Positions 1 to 8,701 of a stretch of 64,000 nt of DNA are shown in pieces; positions within the stretch are counted from its first letter, which is position 1; each line of letters begins with the position of its first letter. The DNA is taken from assembly GCA_947370975.1 (NCBI GenBank), contig CANBNG010000005.1, positions 124,001 to 188,000 on the forward strand, given 5' to 3'. A program made the translations under genes and the position numbers. The stretch is from Beijerinckiaceae bacterium (GTDB lineage: Bacteria > Pseudomonadota > Alphaproteobacteria > Rhizobiales > Beijerinckiaceae). The notes beneath the pieces are model-generated. The model was not told the origin of the DNA. It ran no database searches and saw only the letters and a list, made by a program, of their open reading frames with translations.

Positions 1-1100
1 AAAAGATTTTCCGCCAGATATTTCACTGCGGGTACGGCAAGCCCGTCTCCCAGCAAGTGATAAGCGTCGTTGTACCGGGCCGGCAAAATATAATCGTCGG
101 GCAAACCCATCAGCCGCGCCGCCTCACGCCCCGAGAGAAGGCGCGTACGCACGCGCGCTTTCTCGACGACCATGATGAACTGGCGGCTCGATCCACCACC
201 GGGCGTACGCAAACATCCGGCAACGCCATCGAAACGCACTTCCGCGCGCTGCACCTTGCGCCCGTCTTCATCAAGGCGCGTGCGGCGATAAATCGTCCCC
301 ACAATGCGTTTTCCGGCAGCTTTTGCGGCTTCAAGCTTCTGAAGGTTTGCGTCCGACATCAAGCTGACGAGACGCGCGGTTTCCTCCCGCGTGTGCCACG
401 CGACATCGCCGGGAGCTTCTTCAATGAGATCGGACAAAAGGGCGTTGTTCAGGACCGGCGCAGGCAGCCGCCACCAGCGCCAGCTGGCCTTCGCATGCGC
501 GGGAAGCTGTTCGACGGCGCGCACGAGAGCAGACGAATGCCAAGGCGCGGCAGGCGCAGATTGGGAGGCGTCGGCAACGCCCGGCAGCGCCTTCAGGCAA
601 CACACGATAAACAGGCGCGGGCGTGATTGAGGCAGGAAATTTGCAGCATCGATCGTCAATGCGCCGATGAGATATCCGAGCGAGGACAATGCACGACATA
701 ATTCGACAAAATCGGCGCCACCATTGGATGTCAGCGCACCGGTCACATTTTCAATGACAAGGAGTTTGGGGCGTCGCGCCTTGGGGAGAGCGTTGACGAT
801 ATTCCAAAAACCCCAGAAAGCGCCCGAACGTTCGCCCGCAAGGCCAGCGCCATTGCCCGCCAGCGACAAGTCCTGACAGGGAAAAGAGGCCCAGGCGAGA
901 TCGGCCTTGCCGGGCAGGTCTTGTACTTTGAGCTTGTGAATGTCGCCGAGATGAAACTCTGCCTCGCCCCAATTCGCGCGATAGGAATCGCCTTTTTTGG
1001 GGTCGAAATCATTGGCGAACAGACACTGCCAATCAGTCCCCAGACCGGCGCGCGCCATGCCGCCACCGGCAAAAAATTCGTAGAAACCCGGCTTGTCCAT
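1..1100 (-). CDS. DNA (cytosine-5-)methyltransferase, Dcm-like, 3' end outside window
   Basis: This frame is open from ATG 1100 to the window edge, giving 366 visible residues; the C-terminus is missing. An in-frame TAG lies a few codons upstream of 1100, which fixes the start region. Visible C5-methyltransferase motifs, in order: SAM-binding FFAGGGMARAGLG near residue 7, catalytic FPCQD with the nucleophilic Cys, ENV, the QSRPRLFIV motif, a target-recognition stretch, REAARLMGLPDDY and the terminal GDGLAVPAV motif. The enzyme should methylate C5 of cytosine within a specific DNA site. No cognate nuclease or Vsr endonuclease is visible; one could lie left of the window. It is either an orphan or part of a restriction-modification system. 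The family is certain, the specificity unknown. Confidence 0.9.
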   Translation of the reverse strand, partial: MDKPGFYEFFAGGGMARAGLGTDWQCLFANDFDPKKGDSYRANWGEAEFHLGDIHKLKVQDLPGKADLAWASFPCQDLSLAGNGAGLAGERSGAFWGFWNIVNALPKARRPKLLVIENVTGALTSNGGADFVELCRALSSLGYLIGALTIDAANFLPQSRPRLFIVCCLKALPGVADASQSAPAAPWHSSALVRAVEQLPAHAKASWRWWRLPAPVLNNALLSDLIEEAPGDVAWHTREETARLVSLMSDANLQKLEAAKAAGKRIVGTIYRRTRLDEDGRKVQRAEVRFDGVAGCLRTPGGGSSRQFIMVVEKARVRTRLLSGREAARLMGLPDDYILPARYNDAYHLLGDGLAVPAVKYLAENL

Positions 1101-1164
1101 GGTCGATTCGCCCCAGCGCCATGGATGCTAACGTTCCGCCTTTGTTGCGTCCAGACGCCACCCC

Positions 1165-2133
1165 TTACCCCACGGGAAAACTCAACCGCACGCAGGGGCC
1201 TGTGAGGGCGGGGGCTATGTCGACCACGGCGCCGGCGCCGCGCGCATATTGGCGCACGAGGCGTTGGCCCAGCTGGACTTGCGAATCGTCCAATGCGCCG
1301 CCATCGCCTGACATGACGATGGCCTGCATGCCGCCCTTGTCCTCGAGGCTGATGTGACAGACATCGCTTCCGCCTTGGGAAAACAGCAGGATGGCCTCAC
1401 TGATGGCCAGGCCCAGATAGGCGCTCGCCTGCCCCGACAAGATCATGTCCTGCGGGCCGCGCTCGACATCGAGGCGAATGCCAAGCCCCATATCATTGAG
1501 CTCGGGGATGATCGCATCCAGCATGCCGAGCGCCGAGACTTCGGTGATCGTGTCGGCCGCATGCAGATGTTTCTGCACCAGCGCCATGGTCACAATTCGC
1601 AAGTTCAGCACATCGAGCACCGCGCGCCCATCGGCGGAGGCCGAGCGCCGCATGAAGCGCATCAGCGCCATCAACGTCTGGAGATTGTTCTTCACGCGGT
1701 GATGGACCTCGCGCAGCAAAGCCTCGCGCTCGACGAGCGCGTCGCCCAGCTTGGCCTCATTGGTGCGGTGATCGGTGATATCGAAACAGGAGCCAAAGAA
1801 GCCGGCAAAGCCGCCCTCGGCCTCATAAGGATTGCCGCGAGACAGGATCCAGCGAAAGACGCCGTCGTGGCGCAGCAACCGATATTCGACCTGATAGGGC
1901 GCACGCTCCGCAGCCGCGCGGCGCAATATCTCGAGCGTCGGCGCGAGATCGTCGTGATGCACGCCCTCGGTCCAGCCAAAGCCTGCTTCCTGCGACAGGC
2001 TCCGCCCGCGAAAGGCAAGCCAGGTGCGATTGAACCAATGGCGCGCGCCGCTGGCGTCAGCACTCCACATCATGACGGGGGAATGATCGGCAAAGGCCTC
2101 CACATCCTTGTTCAGCAGCGGCGAAATCGACAT
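1165..2133 (-). CDS. PAS sensor histidine kinase of the HisKA_2/HWE type with degenerate ATPase domain
   Basis: A 322-residue protein starting at the ATG at 2133, chosen because GGACAGGA precedes it; a longer reading from 2202 adds 23 unconserved residues. A PAS domain covers roughly residues 10-130 (FNRTWLAF, VHHDD, ITDH). A HisKA_2 dimerisation/phosphoacceptor motif, REVHHRVKNNLQ, holds His144/145. The ATP-binding part that should follow is eroded: the N-box position reads AISEAILLFSQ without the conserved Asn, and the G1 position reads MSGDGG rather than DDGxG. No transmembrane segment is seen, so it should be a soluble sensor. It may be a pseudokinase or a phosphatase/scaffold for a response regulator encoded elsewhere. 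The family is secure, the activity doubtful. Confidence 0.8.
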   Translation of the reverse strand: MSISPLLNKDVEAFADHSPVMMWSADASGARHWFNRTWLAFRGRSLSQEAGFGWTEGVHHDDLAPTLEILRRAAAERAPYQVEYRLLRHDGVFRWILSRGNPYEAEGGFAGFFGSCFDITDHRTNEAKLGDALVEREALLREVHHRVKNNLQTLMALMRFMRRSASADGRAVLDVLNLRIVTMALVQKHLHAADTITEVSALGMLDAIIPELNDMGLGIRLDVERGPQDMILSGQASAYLGLAISEAILLFSQGGSDVCHISLEDKGGMQAIVMSGDGGALDDSQVQLGQRLVRQYARGAGAVVDIAPALTGPCVRLSFPVG

Positions 2134-2325
2134 GCATTCCTGTCCGGGGGAGAGATGGTGTTTGCCGCTAACGCCCTGAACGCCCCTTTGGTCCCAAAAC
2201 ACACCGAAACGCGATTAACGGTCGGGGGATCCCGGCGCGATACCGATCTCAAAAGCGGTGCAGGATCTGTTCGGGAGCGCGGCTTCGTGCCATGGTCGGC
2301 GCATCACACGTGAGGTAACACCCCG

Positions 2326-3159
2326 ATGAAAAATATCCTGGTCCCGATCGAATCGCACTCTTCGGTGGATTCGGTGCTCCAGACGGCCCTTTTGCTGGCG
2401 CGCCGGTTCGATTCCTATGTCGAAGGCATGCCGCTTGGCCCCGACCTGCCTGATCTTGTTGCCTTCGACATGCCCGTCAGCTGGACCATTACCGACCAGA
2501 ACACCTGGAAAGAGCTGGCCGACGAGGCGCATGCCAAATTCGAGAACTTCATGACCCAACATGGTCTGAGCCCGCGCGGGCCCGACCACCGCACCCCCTC
2601 CTTCGGCTGGACCGGCGAGCGCTCCTATGGTGACAGCCAGATCGGCAGCTATGCCCGTTTGTTCGATTGCACGGTGCTGGGCCGCCCCGGTGCGGAGCGC
2701 GGCGATCCGCGCATGGCGACCGCCGAGACCGTGCTGTTTGAAAGCGGCCACCCGATCCTGCTCGCGCCGCCGATTGCGCCCAAGATCATGGGCGAGACCA
2801 TCGTCATTGCCTGGAACCAGAGCGTGGAAACCGCGCGCGCCAGCGCCATGGCCATGCCGCTGCTGCGCCGCGCCGCCAAGGTCGTCGTGCTGACCATCGA
2901 TGAATTCCGCTCCGAGGGGCCCTCGGGCGAGCATTATGCGGAAATGCTCCGTCAGGCCGGAATTCCGGCCGAATTCGTGCTGCGCAGCGCGCGCCAGCGC
3001 GACAGCGGCGAGGCGATCCTGCGCGGCGTCGAGGCTGTTGGTGGCGACCTGCTGGTCAAGGGCGCTTATACCCAAAGCCGCCTGCGCCAGATGTTCTTTG
3101 GCGGCGCGACGAGCCACATCATGAGCGATGCGACCGTCCCGGTGCTGATGACGAGCTGA
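2326..3159 (+). CDS. Tandem universal stress protein (UspA family)
   Basis: 277 residues, about twice a single Usp domain. The N-terminus MKNILVPIE and the C-terminal segment GGDLLVKGAYTQSRLRQMFFGGATSHIMSDATVPVL are typical of the alpha/beta nucleotide-binding Usp fold. The C-terminal half keeps the G-x2-G-x9-G(S/T) type phosphate loop in modified form (FFGGATSHI). It is probably a cytoplasmic stress-response protein. It stands alone, divergent from the sensor kinase gene and convergent with the exporter gene; the two convergent stops are only a few bases apart. No partner or ligand can be inferred. Confidence 0.88.
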   Translation: MKNILVPIESHSSVDSVLQTALLLARRFDSYVEGMPLGPDLPDLVAFDMPVSWTITDQNTWKELADEAHAKFENFMTQHGLSPRGPDHRTPSFGWTGERSYGDSQIGSYARLFDCTVLGRPGAERGDPRMATAETVLFESGHPILLAPPIAPKIMGETIVIAWNQSVETARASAMAMPLLRRAAKVVVLTIDEFRSEGPSGEHYAEMLRQAGIPAEFVLRSARQRDSGEAILRGVEAVGGDLLVKGAYTQSRLRQMFFGGATSHIMSDATVPVLMTS

Positions 3160-3164
3160 GGCGC

Positions 3165-4670
3165 TCAGACCCGGCGCATCGGATTGCTCCAGGCCAGCAT
3201 CGAGCCGACGGTGGTAAAAAAGGCGAGCGTCATGAAAGCCGCGCGGAAGGCGAACGCGATTTCGTCGGCCGCAATCGCGCGGCGTTCGGGCGCGAGCACT
3301 TCCAGCGCGGCCTGACCGTTTTGCAGGATCGCGCCAAACAGCCGCGCGGCCTCGGGGTCGCGCCAGGCAAGCGTTGCAAACAGCACCGTCCCGATGGTCG
3401 CCGTGCCAAGAGACGCGCCGACCGAGCGTGACAATTGCACCGAACTTGCCGCCTGACCCAGCGCCTTGGGGCCGGCAGCCGTCTGCACCGTGACCTGCGC
3501 CACGCCCATCACCGAGCCCATGGTGAGGGAATTGATGACCAGCACCGCCGCCAATTGCCCGGTGGTGAGGCTGGAGGACGCCAGCGCGAAAAAGATCAAT
3601 GTGCAGGTCGTGATCATCAGCCCGATGGAGGGGAAGATCATCGTCTTGCCGGTGCGCGTGACAATCCGGCCCGTGATGACGGAGCCGATGCCGATGCCAG
3701 CTGTGATCGAGAGAAGCACGTAGGAAATTTCAGCCGAGGTCGCCTGCCGCACGGCGCGCAGATAGATCGGCATGAAGGAGACCAGCGAGACCAGCGTCGC
3801 GCCATGGCACACCGCCATGAGATCGGCCCGCCAGATCGCCGATTGGCGTAGCAAGCGCACCGGCAGAAGCGGCGACTCCGTGCTCCATTCGCGCCGCATC
3901 AGCAGCACGAAGGACACAGCCGCAAAGCCCAGCATGGCCGCAATCAACGACTGGCGGCTGGCATCAAAAGCGCGGATCTGGTCGAGCGCGAGCAGGAGGG
4001 GCACGACGACGCCGATGAAATAGATCAGGCCCGGAAAATCGAAATGCCAGCCGGCCTGCCGGTTGCCCGGGCGCGCCTTGAGCCGCATCGTCAGAAGAAT
4101 GGCGATAATGCCGGTCGGCACATTCATCAAGAAAACAGAGCGCCAGCCGAAATGCTCGGTCATGAACGAGCCTGCGACCGGACCAAAGGCCGAAGCCGAA
4201 ACGGCAATGCCGGCAAGATAACCTTGAAACTGGCCGCGCTGGCGCGGCGGCACAGCCTCCCCGATCAACGCCTGCGACAGGGCCATGAGCCCGCCGCCGC
4301 CAAGTCCCTGCACGAAGCGCGAGAGCGCCAGCAGCGGCACCGAGGGCGCAAAGGCGCTGAGGATGGAGGCGCAGAGATAAAGGCTGAGCGCCACGAACAT
4401 GAAGCGACGGCGACCGAACATGTCACCGAGATAGCCATAGACCGGCGCGGCAATCGTCACCGCCACCAGATAGCCGACGACCGCCCAGGACACGCGCTCG
4501 ACATCGCCCAGCGCGCCGGCGATCGCGGGAAGCGCGCTCGCAACCGTCGTCTGGTCGCTCATGCCCATGAACATGGGCAGCATGATCGAGGGGAAAATGG
4601 TGAAGAAAAGCCGTTTCGTGCTCGGCGGGGTCTCGGGAGGTGCAACGGGTGAACCGACGCCGCTTGTCAC
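3165..4670 (-). CDS. MFS drug efflux permease, DHA2 (EmrB/QacA) family
   Basis: 501 residues with about 14 hydrophobic helices, as in the 14-span DHA2 family. The first-loop MFS signature is present (GYLGDMFGRRRFM), with SDQTTVASALPAI in helix 1 and the QGLGGGGLMALSQALI motif in helix 4. It should export hydrophobic compounds by proton antiport across the inner membrane. No EmrA-type membrane-fusion partner or TetR/MarR regulator is adjacent. The gene is divergent from modA, separated by about 180 bases. Confidence 0.9.
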   Translation of the reverse strand: MTSGVGSPVAPPETPPSTKRLFFTIFPSIMLPMFMGMSDQTTVASALPAIAGALGDVERVSWAVVGYLVAVTIAAPVYGYLGDMFGRRRFMFVALSLYLCASILSAFAPSVPLLALSRFVQGLGGGGLMALSQALIGEAVPPRQRGQFQGYLAGIAVSASAFGPVAGSFMTEHFGWRSVFLMNVPTGIIAILLTMRLKARPGNRQAGWHFDFPGLIYFIGVVVPLLLALDQIRAFDASRQSLIAAMLGFAAVSFVLLMRREWSTESPLLPVRLLRQSAIWRADLMAVCHGATLVSLVSFMPIYLRAVRQATSAEISYVLLSITAGIGIGSVITGRIVTRTGKTMIFPSIGLMITTCTLIFFALASSSLTTGQLAAVLVINSLTMGSVMGVAQVTVQTAAGPKALGQAASSVQLSRSVGASLGTATIGTVLFATLAWRDPEAARLFGAILQNGQAALEVLAPERRAIAADEIAFAFRAAFMTLAFFTTVGSMLAWSNPMRRV

Positions 4671-4813
4671 ATTGGACCTTTCACCAAAGGGGAATCGCGC
4701 AGCAAAAAAAGCGCGCTGCTCAAGTCATAGGGCGGAAGCGCGGCCTCGCCAACCGACTTTGCTGACACAAGGGCGGACATGATGCCGCTATGAGGCTTGC
4801 AAAGCTGAGATAG

Positions 4814-4837
4814 CGTTATATTCTATTCGATATAGCG
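4814..4837. promoter_or_regulatory. ModE-type operator (palindrome upstream of modA)
   Basis: CGTTATAT, 8 bases, ATATAGCG: an inverted repeat with one mismatch. It closely matches the Escherichia coli ModE box form (CGnTATAT ... ATAnnnCG). It ends 15 bases before the modA ATG, so occupancy would block transcription or translation initiation of modABC. The likely ligand is the ModE-like protein encoded at 6971-7315. Confidence 0.75.
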
Positions 4838-4852
4838 ACAGGAAGCCCGCTG

Positions 4853-5623
4853 ATGTCCACCCGCCGCCTCGCCCTGTTTCTGGCCGCAAGCCTTTGCCTG
4901 CCGGGTGCGGGGCCAACGCTTGCCCAGACGCGCCCGCTGACGATCTTTGCCGCAGCCAGCCTGCGCGAGGCGCTCGATGAAATTGCGCGCGCCTTTGTGG
5001 CCACGGGACAGGCGCGGCCCGTTCTCTCCTATGCGGGCTCGAACCAGCTCGCCCAGCAGATCGAACAGGGCGCGCCGGCCGATGTTTTCGTCTCCGCCGA
5101 TACGAACTGGATGGATGAGCTGGCCACGCGCGGCCTGCTGCGCGCGGGAACCCGGCGCGACCTGCTCGGCAACAGCCTCGTGCTGATTGGCGCTGCGGGG
5201 AGCAGACCAGTCACGATCGACCGCACCCTCGATCTCGCTGGCCTGCTTAAGGGCGGGCGGCTCGCAACGCCCGACCTTGTTGCTGTGCCCGCCGGCAAAT
5301 ATGCCAAGGCGAGCCTCGAGGCTCTGGGCCTGTTCGCGCAGGTCAAGAACCATCTTGCGCCAGCTGAAAATGTCCGCGTCGCCCTTGCCTATGTCGCGCG
5401 TGGCGAAGCCCCGCTCGGCATTGTCTATGCGACCGATGCGGCCGCGCAACCCAAGGTCGCCGTGCTCGGTACCTTTCCAAAAGACAGCCATCCGCCCATC
5501 ACCTATCCGGTGGCGGGTTTGAGCGCCTCCGCCAACCCTCAGATGCAGGCCTTCCTCGCTTTTCTCGACAGTGCGGAGGCGCGGCGCATCTTTGAGGCGC
5601 GCGGCTTCACCGTTTTGCGCTAG
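4853..5623 (+). CDS. modA: Molybdate ABC transporter substrate-binding protein
   Basis: 256 residues with a signal peptide (MSTRRLALFLAASLC..., cleavage probably after TLAQ). The mature protein begins with PLTIFAAASLREAL, the ModA hallmark that supplies oxyanion-binding serines. YAGSNQLAQQIEQGAPADVF and the late GIVYATDA motif are also typical. It is periplasmic and captures molybdate or tungstate for ModBC. The start is supported by AGGAAG seven bases upstream of ATG 4853. First gene of modABC, directly behind the ModE-type palindrome. Confidence 0.95.
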   Translation: MSTRRLALFLAASLCLPGAGPTLAQTRPLTIFAAASLREALDEIARAFVATGQARPVLSYAGSNQLAQQIEQGAPADVFVSADTNWMDELATRGLLRAGTRRDLLGNSLVLIGAAGSRPVTIDRTLDLAGLLKGGRLATPDLVAVPAGKYAKASLEALGLFAQVKNHLAPAENVRVALAYVARGEAPLGIVYATDAAAQPKVAVLGTFPKDSHPPITYPVAGLSASANPQMQAFLAFLDSAEARRIFEARGFTVLR

Positions 5624-5632
5624 ATTATCCGC

Positions 5633-6325
5633 GTGACGTTTACGCCTGACGAAATTGACGCGATTCTCCTGAGCCTCAGGGTCGCTCTTGTTGCAACGCT
5701 CGCGAGCCTGCCGCTCGCGATTGGCGTCGCCTTTCTGCTCGCGCGGCGCACCTTTTTCGGCAAGGCCATTCTCAACGGGCTCGTGCATCTGCCACTTGTC
5801 ATGCCGCCTGTGGTCACCGGCTATCTGCTGCTGCTCACTTTCGGGCGGCGCGGCCCTTTGGGCAGCGCGCTTGAAAGCTGCTGCGGCATCGTCTTTTCCT
5901 TTCGCTGGACAGGTGCTGCACTCGCCTGCGCGGTCATGGCCTTTCCCCTCGTCGTGCGCGCCATCAGGCTTGCCATCGAGGCGGTCGATCCGCGTCTTGA
6001 GGCCGCTGCCGGCACCTTGGGGGCGCGGCCCGCCATGGTGTTTCTGACCATCACCCTGCCGCTCGCTTTGCCCGGCATTCTGGCGGGCGCGATCATCGGC
6101 TTTGCCAAGGCGCTCGGTGAATTTGGCGCGACCATCACCTTCGTCTCCAACATTCCGGGCGAAACGCAGACCATCGCGACGTCGATCTATGCCTATACGC
6201 AGACGCCGGGGGGCGATGCCAATGCCTTGCGGCTGACGCTTGTCTCCATCGCCATCGCCATGATCGCGCTGATGGTGTCCGAGCTTCTCGCGCGGCGCAT
6301 CATGCGCAGGGCGGCGGACCTATGA
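5633..6325 (+). CDS. modB: Molybdate ABC transporter permease
   Basis: 230 residues starting at GTG 5633, nine bases after the modA stop. It has five to six hydrophobic segments and the cytoplasmic EAA loop (EAAAGTLGARPAMVFLTITL... followed by GFAKALGEFGATITF). It forms the inner-membrane channel for molybdate with ModA and ModC. Its stop overlaps the modC start by four bases (ATGA), indicating translational coupling. Confidence 0.94.
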   Translation: MTFTPDEIDAILLSLRVALVATLASLPLAIGVAFLLARRTFFGKAILNGLVHLPLVMPPVVTGYLLLLTFGRRGPLGSALESCCGIVFSFRWTGAALACAVMAFPLVVRAIRLAIEAVDPRLEAAAGTLGARPAMVFLTITLPLALPGILAGAIIGFAKALGEFGATITFVSNIPGETQTIATSIYAYTQTPGGDANALRLTLVSIAIAMIALMVSELLARRIMRRAADL

Positions 6326-6987
6326 GCGTCTTCATCGACATTGCTCATCAGGTGGGAGGCTTCCGCCTCGACGTGCAGCTCGATTGCACCGGGCCGGTGA
6401 CGGCGATTTTCGGCCCCTCGGGCGCGGGCAAGACGACGCTGCTGAATATTCTGGCCGGCCTGGCGCGCCCCGCCTCGGGCCGCATTCTTGTGCATGGCCG
6501 CGTCTGGTTCGATGCGCAAAAGCGCATCTTCCTGCGCCCGCACGAACGCGCCATTGGCTATGTCTTTCAGGAAGGCCGGCTGTTTCCCCATTTGAGCGTG
6601 CGGCACAATCTCACCTATGGCGAGATGTTTGCAAACGACCGCGCGCCGCTGGCCTCTTTCGATGAGGTGGTCGATCTGCTCGGCCTCTCGGCTCTCGTGG
6701 CGCGCCGGCCGCGCAACCTGTCAGGTGGCGAACAGCAACGCGTCGCCATTGGCCGCGCACTGCTCGCCCGCCCGCGCCTGCTGCTGATGGATGAGCCGCT
6801 GGCCGCGCTCGATGCGGCGCGGCGCGCGGAAATCCTGCCCTATCTCGACCGGCTGCGCGCGCGCTTTGCCATTCCCACGCTCTATGTCAGCCATTCAGCC
6901 GAAGAGGTGGAGCGTCTGGCCGACGAGGTGGCGTCTATCGAAGAGGGGCGCATCACGGGGCTGCGCGCCATCACACCCCGGTCTTGA
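6322..6987 (+). CDS. modC: Molybdate ABC transporter ATPase, lacking the C-terminal TOBE/MOP domain
   Basis: 221 residues carrying a full ATPase core: Walker A GPSGAGKTT, Q-loop VFQEGRLFPHLSV, signature LSGGEQQRVAIGRAL, Walker B LLLMDEPLAALD and the switch His in YVSHSAEEV. It energises ModAB. Classical ModC is about 350 residues, with a molybdate-binding TOBE/MOP extension; here the protein ends right after the ATPase core. The 3' end overlaps the convergent ModE-like gene by 17 bases. No frameshifted remnant of a TOBE domain is seen downstream, so this appears to be a genuine short form rather than a recent break. Confidence 0.92.
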   Translation: MSVFIDIAHQVGGFRLDVQLDCTGPVTAIFGPSGAGKTTLLNILAGLARPASGRILVHGRVWFDAQKRIFLRPHERAIGYVFQEGRLFPHLSVRHNLTYGEMFANDRAPLASFDEVVDLLGLSALVARRPRNLSGGEQQRVAIGRALLARPRLLLMDEPLAALDAARRAEILPYLDRLRARFAIPTLYVSHSAEEVERLADEVASIEEGRITGLRAITPRS

Positions 6988-7315
6988 GACGGGCTTCGAG
7001 CGCGGCGAGCCTCTCGGCAAAGGCGTCCTTCGATTCGCGTTCGATCGCGCGATATTGATCGACCAGCATCCGTCCGAAATCGGTCAGGCGCGCATGGCCG
7101 CCGCCCTTGCCGCCGAGCTGGGTTTCAAGCACCGGCGTGGTGAACATGCGGTTGACCTCGTCGGCCAGCAGCCAGGCGCGGCGATAGGACATGTCCATGG
7201 CCCGCGCAGCAGAGGAGATCGAGCCATGCGCCTCCACCATTTCAAGCAGGCGCACCTTGCCGTGGCCAAGATGCCGGCCGTCGTCGAAATCGATGCGGAT
7301 GGTGACGCGGGTCAC
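6971..7315 (-). CDS. ModE-like winged-helix regulator, DNA-binding domain only
   Basis: 114 residues; LysR-like winged helix typical of the ModE N-terminus: LLEMVEAHGSISSAARAMDMSYRRAWLLADEVNRMF, then a wing (GGKGGGHARLTDFG). The C-terminal MOP repeats that bind molybdate in E. coli ModE (about 262 residues) are absent. It starts at GTG 7315, overlapping the TrmO-like gene stop by four bases (GTGA), so the two are co-translated. Likely represses modABC through the palindrome at 4814-4837. How it senses molybdate without a MOP domain is not evident. Confidence 0.88.
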   Translation of the reverse strand: MTRVTIRIDFDDGRHLGHGKVRLLEMVEAHGSISSAARAMDMSYRRAWLLADEVNRMFTTPVLETQLGGKGGGHARLTDFGRMLVDQYRAIERESKDAFAERLAALEARLKTGV

Positions 7316-7791
7316 GCAGGCTTGCTCGCCGCATTGGGGCAGACATCGGGCTTGAGATCAATGAGCGGCGTGCCATCGACGCAATCGAGCCCGCGCACCA
7401 CGAGACGGTCGGGATGCACCTCGACCAGCCGCACCACGGAGGAGGCAATCGGATTGGGACGGATGGGCGAACGCAGGCTGAAGGTGCCGGGCGAAGTCGT
7501 CGCGCCATGGGGAGCTTGCGTCGCCAGATCGCGCCGGGCTTGATGCATCCAGTAGAGCACCTGCAAAAATTCATGCCGGCCGATACCTGCGAGCGCGGGG
7601 CGGAAGGGTTCGGCGATTTCGATGGTGCAGAGCGGCCCCTCAAGATCCCCGCCCCGCGGGCAATCGCGCCGCTCGGCCCAGGGCGTGCGGATGCGGCCGA
7701 GAAAATAGACCTGCGCATCGGTCTCCTCCGGGAGGGCTAAAGTGCTCTCGCCGGGGCGTATTTCTGTGCGATCCGCCATTAAATTGGTCAT
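7312..7791 (-). CDS. TrmO/TsaA family tRNA N6-methyltransferase-like protein
   Basis: 159 residues. Family motifs are visible: FLGRIRTPWAERRDCP near the N-terminus, EFLQVLYWMH, SPIRPNPIASSVVRLVEV, and DGTPLIDLKPDVC. TrmO uses SAM to methylate t6A37 in tRNA; related paralogues occur beside metal or molybdate regulators and may act on other substrates. The start is ATG 7791 or ATG 7779; neither has a strong ribosome site. It is coupled by a GTGA overlap to the ModE-like gene, the only contextual hint of a role in molybdenum metabolism. Confidence 0.8.
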   Translation of the reverse strand: MTNLMADRTEIRPGESTLALPEETDAQVYFLGRIRTPWAERRDCPRGGDLEGPLCTIEIAEPFRPALAGIGRHEFLQVLYWMHQARRDLATQAPHGATTSPGTFSLRSPIRPNPIASSVVRLVEVHPDRLVVRGLDCVDGTPLIDLKPDVCPNAASKPA

Positions 7792-7996
7792 GTCACTCTA
7801 TTCGCAGGCCGGTGGCCAAAAAGGATTGCACGATCTTAGCCGAGCCCGGCGCTTTGTCGAACGGGATGGAGCCGCAAAGGCGCATGGCACCGCGATTGCT
7901 TCCACTTTAGACGAATGCGGATTGTGAAGAGTGCTTGCAGGTTTTGCGCGCTCGCCTACCATCCGGCGTTCAAGAACAAGACAAGGGGCGAGAATC

Positions 7997-8701
7997 ATGG
8001 TCGATGCATTCGAGGATCACTGCTGGCAGGACATCATCCCCGCCGACGTTCTCGACCTCTACAAACATTACAAGCGCGACCTCTACATCGGGCCAAAAGC
8101 CGCGCTCCTCGTGATCGACCTTTATGAACTGGCCTATCAGGGCGGCCCCCATCCGGTGGCCGATGTCGCCAAGGAATTTCCCTCCTCCTGCGGCATCAAT
8201 GCCTGGAACGCCATCGAGCCGACAAAGCGCCTGTTTGGCGCGGCGCGCGCCGCAGGCCTGCCGATTTTCTACACAACCGGCGACACGCGCGAACGCTCCA
8301 AGCCCGGCGCGATCAAGGCCACCAACCGCCGCGGCGGCATGGGCGGGCCCGATGCTTTCAACATCCGTCCCGAATGGGCGCCTGAAGCCGGCGATGTCGT
8401 GCTCACCAAGCAGCGCGCGAGCGGCTTTTACGGCACGCCGCTTGTTGCCCATCTCACACAGCTTGGCATCGACACGATCATCGTCATTGGCGAGAGCACA
8501 TCGGGCTGCGTGCGCGCGAGCACGGTCGATGGCTATTCCAACGGCTTCCACATGGTGATGGTGGAAGAATGCTGCTTCGATCGCAGCGACATTTCGCACA
8601 AGGTCAATCTCTTCGACCTGCATCACAAATATGCCGACGTCATGAAGGTCGATGAGGTCGTGGCCGAACTCGGCAAGCGCACGGCCAGGGAGAGCATCTG
8701 A
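7997..8701 (+). CDS. Isochorismatase-family cysteine hydrolase
   Basis: 234 residues from ATG 7997 (preceded by AAGGGGCGAG). The D-K-C triad of the family is readable: ALLVIDLYE (Asp), VVLTKQRASGF (Lys), ESTSGCVRAS (Cys). Members hydrolyse amides such as N-carbamoyl compounds, ureidoacrylate or nicotinamide. Its stop overlaps the start of the PuuE-like gene (TGATG), and an ABC transporter follows. The operon therefore probably takes up and breaks down a nitrogenous compound; the exact substrate cannot be read from sequence. Confidence 0.87.
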   Translation: MVDAFEDHCWQDIIPADVLDLYKHYKRDLYIGPKAALLVIDLYELAYQGGPHPVADVAKEFPSSCGINAWNAIEPTKRLFGAARAAGLPIFYTTGDTRERSKPGAIKATNRRGGMGGPDAFNIRPEWAPEAGDVVLTKQRASGFYGTPLVAHLTQLGIDTIIVIGESTSGCVRASTVDGYSNGFHMVMVEECCFDRSDISHKVNLFDLHHKYADVMKVDEVVAELGKRTARESI

